DNA from: Rapana venosa
Taxonomy: Eukaryota; Mollusca; Gastropoda; Neogastropoda; Muricidae
Assembly (NCBI GenBank): GCA_028751875.1
Contig: CM054143.1
Span: forward strand, 67,303,990-67,367,989
Reading direction: 5' to 3'
Length of the DNA: 64,000 nucleotides
Part shown: positions 20,315 to 33,758 of the stretch, piece by piece
Position numbering within the stretch: position 1 is the stretch's first letter
How the letters are laid out: each line of letters begins with the position of its first letter
Notes under the pieces: model-generated
Databases searched by the model: none
What the model was told of the DNA's origin: nothing
The model's input: only the letters and a program-made list of their open reading frames with translations
Position numbers and translations under genes: made by a program

Positions 20315-20451
20315 TAGCGCCCAGACCACTACTCATGATCTAATGGATGGGGAAAAAGTTTCGGGTCCAAACGGGATACGAACCACCGCACACTTTCGAC
20401 CCGGACTTTTCGCTTTCTAGACAGGCGCGTTACCTCTAGACCACCGATCCA
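20031..20451 (-). mobile_element. tRNA-derived SINE (family 1), most complete copy
   Basis: Read on the minus strand: tRNA-like head with A box TGGTCTAGAGGTAACGCG (20426-20443) and B box GGTTCGTATCC (20373-20383). The body has AAAAGAACCCACGGCAAC and CTGATAGGGAAACAAATAC, then GGGGAGAGCAGCCCGAATTT, and an (AAAT)n tail at 20031-20055. The A/B spacing fits a pol III promoter. It is inserted in a CR1/L2 fragment. Confidence 0.95.
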
Positions 20452-20556
20452 CAGACACATCCTTTTCCTTCCTAGCATCTTCCTCCATCATTGCACCTCC
20501 CATCTGTCCCTGCTTTCTATCAGCCTCCTCCATATCCATCACCTTGCCTTAATGCA

Positions 20557-20557
20557 T

Positions 20558-20630
<73 letters not shown>

Positions 20631-20645
20631 GTGTGTGTGTGTGTG
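20557..20645. repeat. (TG)n microsatellite
   Basis: Nearly pure TG run of about 80 bp. Confidence 0.95.
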
Positions 20646-21270
20646 AAGAAATGATTGATCATGTATTTTTGGAGAAAAATCCTTCATATTTGAGAAAACG
20701 TTCTTGTGTAGATTTATTTTGGAAAGTTAATCTTGTTTTGTTTTTATTTTTTTAAGAAAAGTGTTCAATATTTTTATGAGGAAAGTCTTAGAAGTTCACT
20801 TATGTTTTAAAAGACTTTATTGTAAAGGTTATTGTGTGAGGAAAAGGGTAATATATACATATGTGTAGAAACCATGTTGATGTCTAAACATGCAGGGTAA
20901 CTTTGCCCCATGAGTCTTGGTGGGTAGGAGATATCCTTCCTTTGTTTCAATATCAATGTTCTGTTGGATTTTTTTAAAACATTATTAGTTCACAACTCTT
21001 TAGTTTGTTTTTGTCATCAAAGGCTTTGGTTTAAGAAAATGACGAATTTCTATTGTTTTTAGGAAACAGTTATCTTGATTCTTGATGTGGCCTCCCGTGC
21101 AAACAGTCTGTAATGTGTTCATGCCAGCTGTTGTTGTTGTTGTTGTTGTTGTTGCGTTGTTTAATTTATAGATAATTCATTGACTTTTTTTAAAGCGACC
21201 ATGTGCATTCTTGTTTAGAACAAAACCTTGATGTGTATTTGTGTAATAAACGCCGTTGCTGTTTAGAGAG
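20646..21270 (+). other. AT-rich segment, possible distal 3' untranslated region
   Basis: T-rich, non-coding sequence ending with an AATAAA at about 21244. If transcription of the SOCS-box gene runs through the array and repeats, this could be its polyadenylation region. That is inference only. A (GTT)n run lies at about 21130-21155. Confidence 0.25.
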
Positions 21271-21767
21271 AGAACGATTGCATAACTAGTCTGGATACTC
21301 GCCGGGGTGTGTACGCTTGGAGAAGCTCAAGGACAGTCAGTTTAGCACAGCGCTATCTCAGCACCATGGAGGGACCACACAAGAAGAACTCTGCTCATAG
21401 TGTCTGGAATCACAGCATCAATAACTAGCGTGCCTTGTCTTGACTTCTTTTCCTCAAGGGAAGTATAATGTCTTTTCAACTTTTCTGAATTTATTTAACA
21501 CAACCACCAGCATCTAAAATGAGTTGTTGCTATCTCTGGAACAGCTTCTGCAAGTAGACATGACAGCTTTTCCTTTTGCGGGAAGCTTTCCAACTACTTA
21601 TAGCTGACTGTAACCATACTGATCCAGTGCTGGCCTGATAACTGTGAAGTGAAGCCAAGAATCTGAGTATCTCACATGGATGATTTTAAGCTGTTACTAC
21701 CCATGACATGAATGCACAGTTTGAGTTTCTGACCTAAATGGTACTGAACCAATGCTAGCTGAGCGAT
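21271..21767. other. Unassigned sequence
   Basis: No gene or repeat recognised before the second LTR-like copy. Confidence 0.35.
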
Positions 21768-22909
21768 TGTCACGGTTCGCATACTTCTGCGCATAATTCC
21801 GTGCATAACTCCATGCTATTTCTTTCTCTGGGTGTCTGGGTGCTAGTGTCTTTCTGAGTTCATGTGCGCAGTTCTTTACGAACGTGGTGAACTCCAGCTT
21901 AGTGGCATGCACATTCCCTTTTCTCTGCAATTTTGTATGCAGGTTAGCTTCTCGTGAAGTTCTTGGTCGTGAGTTAGGGTTTGCTTCATCAGCTGAGTAG
22001 CAGCAGCTTTAAATAGGAGGTCTTGACTTCAGTTAGGAGGAGGAGTTTCAGTCTTTGGCTGAAGTTCGGTGGTCGCCGTTCCAGCTGGGCTGTTGGGCGC
22101 CGCGTGGTGTTGTCTCTCTATTTGGAGAGCATGGAGGAGCAGCACTTGGAGTAGTTCAGGCTCCTGTGAACCCGGTCTTCGTCCTTCGTTGTTCGTCGTG
22201 TCCGTCCTGTCAACGTCTTCCTTGAGGTGCAGGAGTGCGCTTTACTTCCTGTGGTGCTGTGTCTCTTCTTGGAGAGCTGGGAGTGGTTCTGGCTCCCGAG
22301 GACCAGTCTACGTTCTTCTTTGTTATGCTGTGCTGTCCGTTTTGTCAACGTCTTTCCTGGGTGCAGGAGTGCACCTTGTTCTTTCTCAGAGACAGGTTCC
22401 GGTGTGTGCCTCCAGCGGTGGAGTCGTGCCTGGAGAGGGTGCAGCCTGGTGTGCCCTGAGGAGTCGCCGACGGCTTGTCCTTGACCCTCTGTCCTTTTAT
22501 CCCTGCATCCACCTTTTTTCCCCACGAACCCATTTCCTTTCTCCCTGCTGCCCTATCCACCCGTGACCCACCTTGAGGACTTCAGCCTGCCTGGGCTACC
22601 CCACGGTGACCGTGTGTGTGAACCCGAGATGTGACTGTGAGGGAAGTGGGAGAAGAACATTCATCAAGCTGGTTTCTGAACTGTGCAGAAGAGAGGGTAT
22701 TATGGATAAAGTTTAGTGTGTGATTGGTGATTGAATCTGTGGGCCTGTGTGGAAGCGAGTTAAAGTACTTGTCTTGATGTGATTGTTTTTGGATTTTGGA
22801 AAGTAAAGTCTGGAACTTTTTCTTCGGTGTTCTTTGTTTTGTGTTGTTGGGAAGTTAGAGAGGGCATGGGTGGGGGTTTAGCTACAATCCCTTAAGGAGC
22901 GTGATAACA
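21768..22909 (+). repeat. 1.1-kb LTR-like dispersed repeat, copy 2
   Basis: Homologous along its length to the reverse complement of 980-2092. Starts TGTCACGGTTCGCAT and ends GGAGCGTGATAACA, slightly altered from copy 1. A TATA-like TTTAAATAGG lies at about 22010. No obvious target-site duplication. The open frames across it are not conserved as proteins between the copies. Confidence 0.75.
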
Positions 22910-23755
<846 letters not shown>

Positions 23756-26700
23756 GCACACGTCACAAAAACACTGCAGTGAAGAAATATACACGTCAAA
23801 CAAAAACGGCAGTGAAGATATAGACACGTCACAAAAACACTGCAGTGAAGATGTACACGTCACACAAACTCTGCAGTGGAGAAATATACACGTCACACAA
23901 ACACGGCGGTGCAGAACTATACATGTCAACACAAACACGGCGGTGAAGAAATATACTCCACACGAACACTGCAGTGAAGCAATATACACGTCACACAAAC
24001 ACTGCGGTGAAGCAATATACACGTCACACAAACAAGACAGTGAAGAAATATACACGTCATATAAACACTGCAGTGAAGAAATATACACGTCACACAAACA
24101 CTGCAGTGAAAAAATATACACGTCACACAAAATCTCCAGTGAAGAAATATACACGTCACACAAAATCTCCAGTGAAGAAATATACAGCACACACAAACTC
24201 TGCAGTGAAGAAATATACACGTCACAAAAACAGTGCAGTGAAGAAATATACAGGTCACTTAAACACTGCAGTGAAAAAATATACACCACAGAAACACTCG
24301 ACTGAAGAAATATACACCACACAAACACTGGACTGAAGAAATATACACCACAGAAGCACGCAGTGAAGAAATATACACGTCACACGTACACTGCAGTGAA
24401 GAAATATACACGTCACACAAACTCTGCAATGAAGAAATATATACGTCATACATACTCTGCAGTGAAGAAATATACACCTCACACAAACACTGCAGTGAAG
24501 AAATATGCACGTCACACAAACACTGCAGTGAAGAAATATGTACGTCACACAAACTCTGCAGTGAAGAAATATGTACGTCAGACAAACACTGTAGTGAAAA
24601 AATATACACGTCACACAATCATTGTACTGAAGAAATATATACGTCACACAAACACTGCAGTGAAGAAATATACACCTCGCACAAAACACTGCAGTCAAGA
24701 AATATCAATGTCACACAAACACTGCAGTGAAGAAAAGATACACCACGCACATACTCTGCAGTGAAGAAATATACACGTCACACAAACACTGCAGTGTAGA
24801 AATACACACGTCACGCAAACAGTGCAGTAAAGAAATGTAGACGTCACACAAACACTTCAGTGAAGAAATATACACGTCACACAAACACTACAGTGAAAAA
24901 ATATACACATCACACAAACACTGCTGTGAATAAATATACACATCACACAAACACTGCAGTGAAGAAGTATACACCACACACAAACACTGTAATGAAGAAA
25001 TATGCACCACACACAAACACGGCAGTGAGAAATATACACGTCACACAAACTCTGCAATGAAGAAATAATGCGTCATACATACTCTGCAGTGAAGAAATAT
25101 ACACGTCACACAAACACTGCAGTGAAGAAATATACACCTTACACAAACACTGCAGTGAAGAAATATACACCTCACACAAACACTGCAGTGAAGAAATATA
25201 CACCTCACACAAACTCTGCAGTGAAGAAATACACTCAAAACACTGCAGTGAAGAAATATACACCTCACACAAACTCTGCAGTGAAGAAATATACACGTTA
25301 CACAAACACGGCAGTGAAGATATATACACCACACAAACACTGCATTGAAGAAATACACACGTCACACAAACACGGCGGTGAAGAAATATATACGTCACAC
25401 AAACACAGCAGTGCAGCAATATACATGTCAACACAAACACGGCGGTGAAGAAATATACTCCACACGAACACTGCACTGAAGAAATATACACGTCACACAA
25501 ACACGGCGGTGAAGCAATATACACGTCACACAAACACAGCAGTGCAACAATATACACGTCATATAAACACTGCAGTGAAGAAATATACACGTCATATAAA
25601 CACTGCAGTGAAGAAATATACACGTCACACAAACACTGCAGTGAAAAAATATACACGTCACACAAAATCTCCAGTGAAGAAATATACAGCACACACAAAC
25701 TCTGCAGTGAAGAAATATACACGTCACAAACAGCGTGAAGAATATACAGTCACTTAACTGCAGTGAAGAAAATATACACTCACAAAACACTGCAGATGAA
25801 GAAATATACAGTCACTAAACACTGCAGTGAAAAATATACACCACAAACACTGACTGAAGAAATATACACCACACAAACACTGGACTGAAGAAATATACAC
25901 CACAGAAGCACGCAGTGAAGAAATATACACGTCACACATACACTGCAGTGAAGAAATATACACGTCACACAAACTCTGCAATGAAGAAATATATACGTCA
26001 TACATACTCTGCAGTGAAGAAATATACACCTTACACAAACACTGCAGTGAAGAAATATACACCTCACACAAACACTGCAGTGAAGAAATATGCACGTCAC
26101 ACAAACTCTGCAGTGAAGAAATATGTACGTCAGACAAACACTGTAGTGAAAAAATATACACGTCACACAATCATTGTACTGAAGAAATATATACGTCACA
26201 CAAACACTGCAGTGAAGAAATATACACCTCGCACAAAACACTGCAGTCAAGAAATATCAATGTCACACAAACACTGCAGTGAAGAAAAGATACACCACGC
26301 ACATACTCTGCAGTGAAGAAATATACACGTCACACAAACACTGCAGTGTAGAAATACACACGTCACGCAAACAGTGCAGTAAAGAAATGTAGACGTCACA
26401 CAAACACTTCAGTGAAGAAATATACACGTCACACAAACACTACAGTGAAAAAATATACACATCACACAAACACTGCTGTGAATAAATATACACATCACAC
26501 AAACACTGCAGTGAAGAAGTATACACCACACACAAACACTGTAATGAAGAAATATGCACCACACACAAACACGGCAGTGAGAAATATACACGTCACACAA
26601 ACTCTGCAATGAAGAAATATATGCGTCATACATACTCTGCAGTGAAGAAATATACACCTTACACAAACACTGCAGTGAAGAAATATACACCTCACACAAA

Positions 26701-27268
26701 CACTGCAGTGAAGAAATATACACGTCACACAAACTCTGCAGTGAAGAAATATGTACGTCAGACAAACACTGTAGTGAAAAAATATACACGTCACACAATC
26801 ATTGTACTGAAGAAATATATACGTCACGCAAACACTGCATTGAAGAAATATACACGTCACAGAAACACTGCAGTGAAGCAATATACACGTCATAGAAACA
26901 CTGCAGTGAAGCAATATACACGTCACAGAAACACGGAAGTAAAGAAATATACACGTCATACAAACTCTGCAATGAAGAAATGTACACATCATACCAACAC
27001 TGCGGTGAAAAAATGGACACCACATACAAACTCTGCAGTGAAAAAATGGACACCACGCACAATCTCTGCAGTGAAGAAATTTCCACGTCTCTTAAACTCT
27101 GCAGTGAAGAAACATACACCACACAAACTCTGCAGTGAAGAAACATACACCACACAAACTCTGCAGTGAAGAAACATACACCACACAAACTCTGCAGTGA
27201 AGAAACATACACCACACAAACTCTGCAGTGAAGAAACATACACCACACAAACTCTGCAGTGAAGAAAT
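23756..27268. repeat. 33-bp satellite array, about 105 units
   Basis: The unit contains the palindrome CACTGCAGTG followed by AAGAAATATACACGTCAC. Because 33 is a multiple of three, both strands stay open over long stretches (KKYTRHTNTAV and its antisense), which explains the many ORFs. 24302-25070 reappears at 25856-26620, a shift of about 1552 bp, and 23943-24300 resembles 25445-25850. The last 200 bp use a shorter unit of about 31 bp. Confidence 0.97.
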
Positions 27269-27399
27269 GCACAGCCTCTGGGTCAAGTTTTCGTCTCTTT
27301 TTCCAGTTTCTTCTTTGTCTTGCTCTTCTCATGAATTGGAAGAAGAAGAAAGAGATGAACAAATCGAGCAGAGGAATTATGACCATGTGAACCCCAGCA

Positions 27400-27590
27400 A
27401 CGGAGTCAAGTCAAGTCAAAAACACTTTAATCATCCTATGAAGGACAATTACAATACTGACAGACACATTGATACCTATAATTATCCCACAAGACACAAG
27501 AAAAATACATTTCAGATTGTTATAAACATTCCAAGATAGCTTAAACAAATCATTATACACAAACCCAGGTGCGCACACACACACACACAC
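27400..27590 (-). mobile_element. LINE 3' end with (TTGAC)n tail
   Basis: Read on the minus strand: GATTAAAGTGTTTTTGAC followed by TTGAC repeats, preceded by an untranslated stretch and a CA tract at about 27573-27590. Clade not determinable. Confidence 0.55.
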
Positions 27591-27893
27591 ATGTAGGAAT
27601 TTTTTCATAGAGAGTGTGTTGTCAAGAACTACTCCTAAATACTTCACAGAGTTGGACAAAGGAACTGACGTATTGCCGAATTCTATTGAAGTTTTTGCGA
27701 TAGAGGAAAGTTTATGTTGGGTCCCTATAAGCATGGCTTCGGTTTTATCGGCATTAAGTTGTAACTTGTTCTGAGTCATCCAGTTTTGAATGTCTTGAAG
27801 GCAGTAGGACATATTTGTCAGGAGGGAAGGCAAGTTTCCAACAGTATCACTGCACTGAAGCTGAGTATCATCGGCATAGAAATGATGATCATT
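27591..27893 (-). pseudogene. CR1/L2-like LINE fragment (post-RT core)
   Basis: Minus-strand translation has NLPSLLTNMSYCLQDIQNWM and VKYLGVVLDNTLSMKKF, nearly identical to the polymerase at 48361-49850. Truncated at both ends. Confidence 0.9.
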
Positions 27894-27894
27894 A

Positions 27895-28190
27895 TGTTAA
27901 GTGCCTGACAAGTCATGTCAAGCGAACGATTTCAGGGTAGGGGAGAATTGTTATCTCTTACAGCTTTCGTGATGGGGGGGGGGGGGGGGGTCGCAAGAGA
28001 ATGAACCAAGAAGGCAGGCAAAAGACAAGAAGGAGATGACAGGGAGAAAAGGAACAATGCAGAATCAAAGACAGGGGTTGAAAATGCAGAAACAAAGACA
28101 GGGTTTGGGAAAAGGAAATTCATGGCACAGAATTTCTAGGTGGGGATGCTATTGATACTGACAGGTCCCCGGCATTCCCTCGGTAGAACT
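27895..28190 (+). repeat. Dispersed repeat of about 250-290 bp, copy 1
   Basis: Shares AGTGCCTGACAA, GAATTGTTATCTYTTA, GAATGAACCAAGAAGG, GCACAGAATTTC and GGATGCTATT with 39575-39810 in the same order and orientation. Contains a pure G run at about 27974-27990. Identity of the element unknown. Confidence 0.7.
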
Positions 28191-28659
28191 TCCAAAGAAT
28201 GAACTGAAGAAAAAATATTGTGTGTGATTGCAAATACCTCTGCGTTTTCGGTTTTACAAGTTATGGATCTTATTTGCTGGTGATAAAAATAGGAACACAT
28301 TTTGTTTGTTGCTCAAATGCTTTGACCAACACTGCCTGTGTCTATATCTGAAGCCCAGTTGATGCCAGGATACATCATGAGAGAAAGGCATAGAATACAG
28401 CCCTGTCAGGCAGGTGTTTTTTGTAAAGCTGGGACACTTCCCTAGCATCAGCACGGCATCATTTTCATCCTGAACTAAAGCAAAGTAGCCACTGCTTGTG
28501 TGTCCCCTCTTTCTCTGACGACAAGGTGACCCCAGTGTTGCTTACCCCCACTTCTGTACCTATAGTGGGTTGTTGTCAAATCCTTCAGGGTGAGATGTCA
28601 TGGAAAAGGTCACTGAAGGATGGTTAAATTGGTCACCACCAAAGGAATGGTATCTGTCT
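28191..28659. other. Unassigned sequence, partly repeated elsewhere
   Basis: 28520-28640 resembles 55640-55745 (CCCACTTCTGT, then GTGGGTTGTTGTCAAATCC and AGGGT). No coding support. Confidence 0.4.
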
Positions 28660-28908
28660 CACTGTGGCTCCATAGTAATCTATCAGTGTCATCATTAGGG
28701 AGTTCAGTGTGGCTCCATAGCAATCTATTAGTGTCGCCATTGCAGGGCTCAGTATGGCGCCATAACAATCTATCAGTGTCATCATTAGGGAGTTCAGTGT
28801 AGCTCCATAGTAATCTATCAGTGTGATCATTCGAGAGGTCAGTGTGGCTCCATAGTAATCTATCAGTGTCGTCATTACAGGGTTCAGTTTTGCTCCATAT
28901 AATCTATC
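28660..28908. repeat. 45-bp satellite, block 1
   Basis: Units contain CTCCATAGTAATCTATCAG, then GTCATTAGGGAGTTCAG or CATTACAGGGCTCAG. The unit length of 45 bp keeps reading frames open by chance (SNLSVSSLGSSVWLH). The array is interrupted by a LINE at 28909. Confidence 0.97.
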
Positions 28909-30498
28909 TATATTAGAAGAGGAAGCAGCAACATCAAGAGTACCCTCACCATTACCTATACTGAGGGAAGAAGTGGAAGAAGCCATCCGCAGTTTACCAG
29001 TAGGAAAGTCCCCAGGAGCAGACAACATACCAGCAGAGCTGCTCAAGCATGGTGGCGAAACAGTCATCACACATGTTACAGCTATATGTCAGAAGATTTG
29101 GGAGACAAAACAGTGGCCAACAGAATGGACACAATCACTCATCATACCCCTGCACAAGAAGGGGACTTTACGCCAATGCCAAAACTATAGAACAATCAGC
29201 CTCATCAGCCACGCCAGCAAGATCATGCTCAAAGTTATTTTGAATCGACTCAAGAAGGAAGCAGAAGAACACCTTGCAGAGGAATAAGCTGGGTTTAGGG
29301 CAGGCAGGAGCACAATCGAACAGATTTTTAACTGCCACATCTTGATGGAAAAACATCTTCAACATCAGAGAGACCTGTTCCACAACTTCATCGACTTCAA
29401 GAAGGCTTTCGACAGAGTATGGCACGAAGGCCTGTGGCAGGTCCTCAGAATGTTTGGCATTGAAGGACTAGTGCAAACCATTCAAGCACTATATAACACC
29501 GCAAGCAGTGCAGTCCTTCTGAACAATCAGGTCGGAGACTACTTCAAAACCACAGTTGGGGTCCGACAAGGATGCCTGTTATCTCCAGTCCTGTTTAATC
29601 TGTTCTTGGAAAACATTATAAGAGAGACCCTCCATGACTTCCACTCTACCATCTCCAATGGCGGCAGACCCCTCAACAACTTGCGGTTTGCCGATGACAT
29701 TGACTTCATGGGCGGAAGTAAATCAGAGCTGCAAGATCTTACAACCAGACTTGAGAACAGAGCTGGAGCATATGGGATGGAGGTGAGCTCGGAGAAAAGT
29801 AAAGTACTTGTGAACAGCACGAGCAACGCCACTGCTAAATTTTACATGAACGGCCAACAACTGGAGGCGGTAGACGCTTTTAAATACCTTGGCGCTACAC
29901 TCACAAAGGACGGGCGATCGACGACAGAAATCAAAGTCAGACTACCCATGGCAATATCTTCCATGACAAAACTCACCACCATATGGAAAAGTAAAGAGAT
30001 TAGTTTCCCAATCAAACTAAAGCTCTACAAAGCCCTAATTCAGACTATCCTGCTGTACGGAAGTGAAACCTGGACATTGACTGCTGAAACAGCAAAGCGA
30101 ATCCAGTCATTTGAAAGAAAATGCCATAGAAAACTACTGGGCATATCCTGGAGAGAACGAAAGACCACTGAATTTGTCAAGAGTCAAATAACACGGCTGG
30201 CAGGTCCACAGGAACCCCTTCTCACCATCGTCAAGAAGAAAAAGCTGACATGGTTCGGCCACGTCACCCGCCACAACACTCTGCCCAAAACAGTACTGCA
30301 GGGAACACTCGAAGGTGGCAGAAAGAGGGGAAGACAGAACAAGTCATGGATGGACAACATCAGAGAATGGACCAGGATGAATGACTCGGCACTACTGCGC
30401 AGAGCCGAGGACAGAGATGGATGGAGGAGGCTTACCACGGCATCGTCTCTCGTGTCTCCTCCACGACCGCCAAGGTCACGGGACTGATGATGATGATT
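28909..30498 (+). pseudogene. RTE-like LINE inserted in the 45-bp satellite
   Basis: 5'-truncated RTE polymerase. The fingers region (VGKSPGADNIPAELLK) is followed by FIDFKKAFDRVWH, GVRQGCLLSPVLF and LRFADDIDFMGG with the FADD catalytic motif. The C-terminal region has LTWFGHVTRHNTLPK and NKSWMDNIREW. From 28973 to 30487 the frame is broken only by one TAA at 29285-29287, where CAA would be expected. The 3' end is a short (TGA)n tail, as in RTE elements. AATCTATC occurs on both sides (28901-28908 and 30499-30506), consistent with an 8-bp target-site duplication in the satellite. One of the best preserved RTE copies here. Confidence 0.9.
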
Positions 30499-31266
30499 AA
30501 TCTATCAGTGTCGTCATTAGGGAGTTCAGTGTGGCTCCATAGTAATCTATCAATGTCATCATTACAGAGCTTAGTGTTGCTCCATAGCAATCTATCAGTG
30601 CCATCATATTACAGGCTCAGTGTTGCTCCATAGCAATCTATCAGTGTCATCATTAGGGAGGTCAGTGTGGCTCCATAGCAATCTATCAGTGTCATCATTA
30701 GGTAGCTCAGTGTTGCTCCATAGCAATCTATCAGTGTCATCATTAGGGAGGTCAGTGTGGCTCCATAGTAATCTATCAGTGTCGTCATTACAGGGCTCAG
30801 TGTTGCTACATAGTAATCTATCAGTGTCTTCATTAGGGAGTTCAGTGTTGCTCCATAGTAATCTATCAGTGTCATCATTAGGTAGCTCAGTGTGGTTCCA
30901 TAGTAATCTATCAGTGTCATCATTACAGAGCCCAGTGCTGCTCCATAGTAATCTATCAGTGTCATCATTACAGAGCCCAGTGCTGCTCCATAGTAATCTA
31001 TCAGTGTCATCATATTACAGGTTTAGTGTGGCTCCATAGTAACCTATCAGTGTCGTCATATTTCAGGATCAGTGTCGCTCCATAGAAATCTATCAGTGTC
31101 GTCATATTACAGACTCAGTGTGGATCGATAGTAATCTATCAGTGTCGTCATATTACAGGCTCAGTGTTGCTCCATAGCAATCTATCAGTGTCGTCATATT
31201 ACAGGCTCAGTGTTGCTCCATAGCAATCTATCAGTGTCATCATTAGGTAGCTCAGTGTGGCTCCAT
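30499..31266. repeat. 45-bp satellite, block 2
   Basis: About 17 units like those in block 1, including the CATATTACAGGCTCAG variant. Ends at the insertion at 31267. Confidence 0.97.
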
Positions 31267-32510
<1,244 letters not shown>

Positions 32511-33758
32511 CCATAGTAATCTATCAGTGTCATCATTCGAGAGTTCAGTGTGGCTCCATAGTAATCTATCAGTGTCGTCATATTACAAGCTCAGTGTTGC
32601 TCCATAGCAATCTATCAGTGCCGTCATTACGGAATTCAGTGTTTCTCCATAGTAATTCATCAGTGTCGTCATATTACAGGCTCAGTGTTGCTCCATAGTA
32701 ATCTCTCAGTGCCGTCATTACGGAACTCATTGTTCCTCCAACGTAATCTATCAGTGTCGCAATTAGGGTGTACAGTCTGGCTCCATAGAAATCTATCAGT
32801 ATTGTTATTACAGGGTTCAGTGTGGCTCCATAGTAATCTATCAGTGTCATCATATTACAGGGCTCAGTGTGGCTCCATAGTAATCTATCAGTGTCGTCAT
32901 AGTACAGGCTCAGTGTGGCGCCATAGTAATCTATCAATGTTGTCATTAGGGAGCTCAGTGGGGCTCCATAGTAATCTATCAGTGTTGTCATTAGGGAGCT
33001 CAGTGTGGCTCCATAGAAATCTGTCAGTGTTGTCATTACAGGGCTCAGTGTGGCTCCATAGTAATCTAACAGTGTCGTCATATTACAGGCTCAGTGTGGC
33101 TTCATAGACATATATCAGTTTCGTCATTAGGGAGTTCTGTGTGGCTCCATAGTAATCTATCAGTGTCATCATTACAAAGCTCAATGTTGCTCCATAGTAT
33201 CTATCAATGTCATTATTAGGGAGTTCAGTGTAGCTCCATAGTACTCTATCAGTGTCATCATTACAAAGCTCAGTTTGGCTCCATAGTAATCTATCAGTAT
33301 CATCATATTACAGGCTCAGTGTGGCTCCATAGTAATCTGTCAGTGTCGTCATATTACAGACTCAGTGTTGCTCCATAGTAATCGATCAGTGTCGGCATTA
33401 CGGAGTCCAGTGTGGCTCCATAGAAATCTATCAGTGTCTTCATTACAGGGCTCAGTGTGGCTCCATAGTAATCGATCAGTGTTGTCATTAGACAGCTCAG
33501 TGTGGCTCCATAGTAATCGATCAGTGTTGTCATTAGAGAGCTCAGTGTGGCTCCATAGTAATCTATCACTGTCGCCATTACAGGGCTCAGTGTTGCTCCA
33601 TAGTAATCTATCAGAGTCATCATTAGAGCTCAGTGTGGCTCCATAGTAATCTATTACTGTTGTCATATTATAGGCTCAGTGTGGCTCCATAGTAATCTAT
33701 CAGTGTCGTCATATTACAGGCTCAGTGTGGCTCCATAGTAATCTATTAGTGTCGTCAT
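32511..33758. repeat. 45-bp satellite, block 3
   Basis: About 27 units with the same variants as the other blocks. Ends at the LINE that begins at 33759. Confidence 0.97.

Noticed and set aside
20373..20443. Functional tRNA gene on the minus strand
   Set aside because: A and B boxes are present, but acceptor arms do not pair and a SINE body with tail follows.
22069..22566. 165-codon and overlapping frames in the LTR-like repeat
   Set aside because: The other copy (1360-1664, minus) has similar DNA but frames are shifted and not preserved, so protein coding is unlikely.
23926..27386. Many ORFs of 60-260 codons on both strands (KKYTRHTNTAV-like)
   Set aside because: The 33-bp unit has no stop in several frames, so open frames follow automatically from the satellite.
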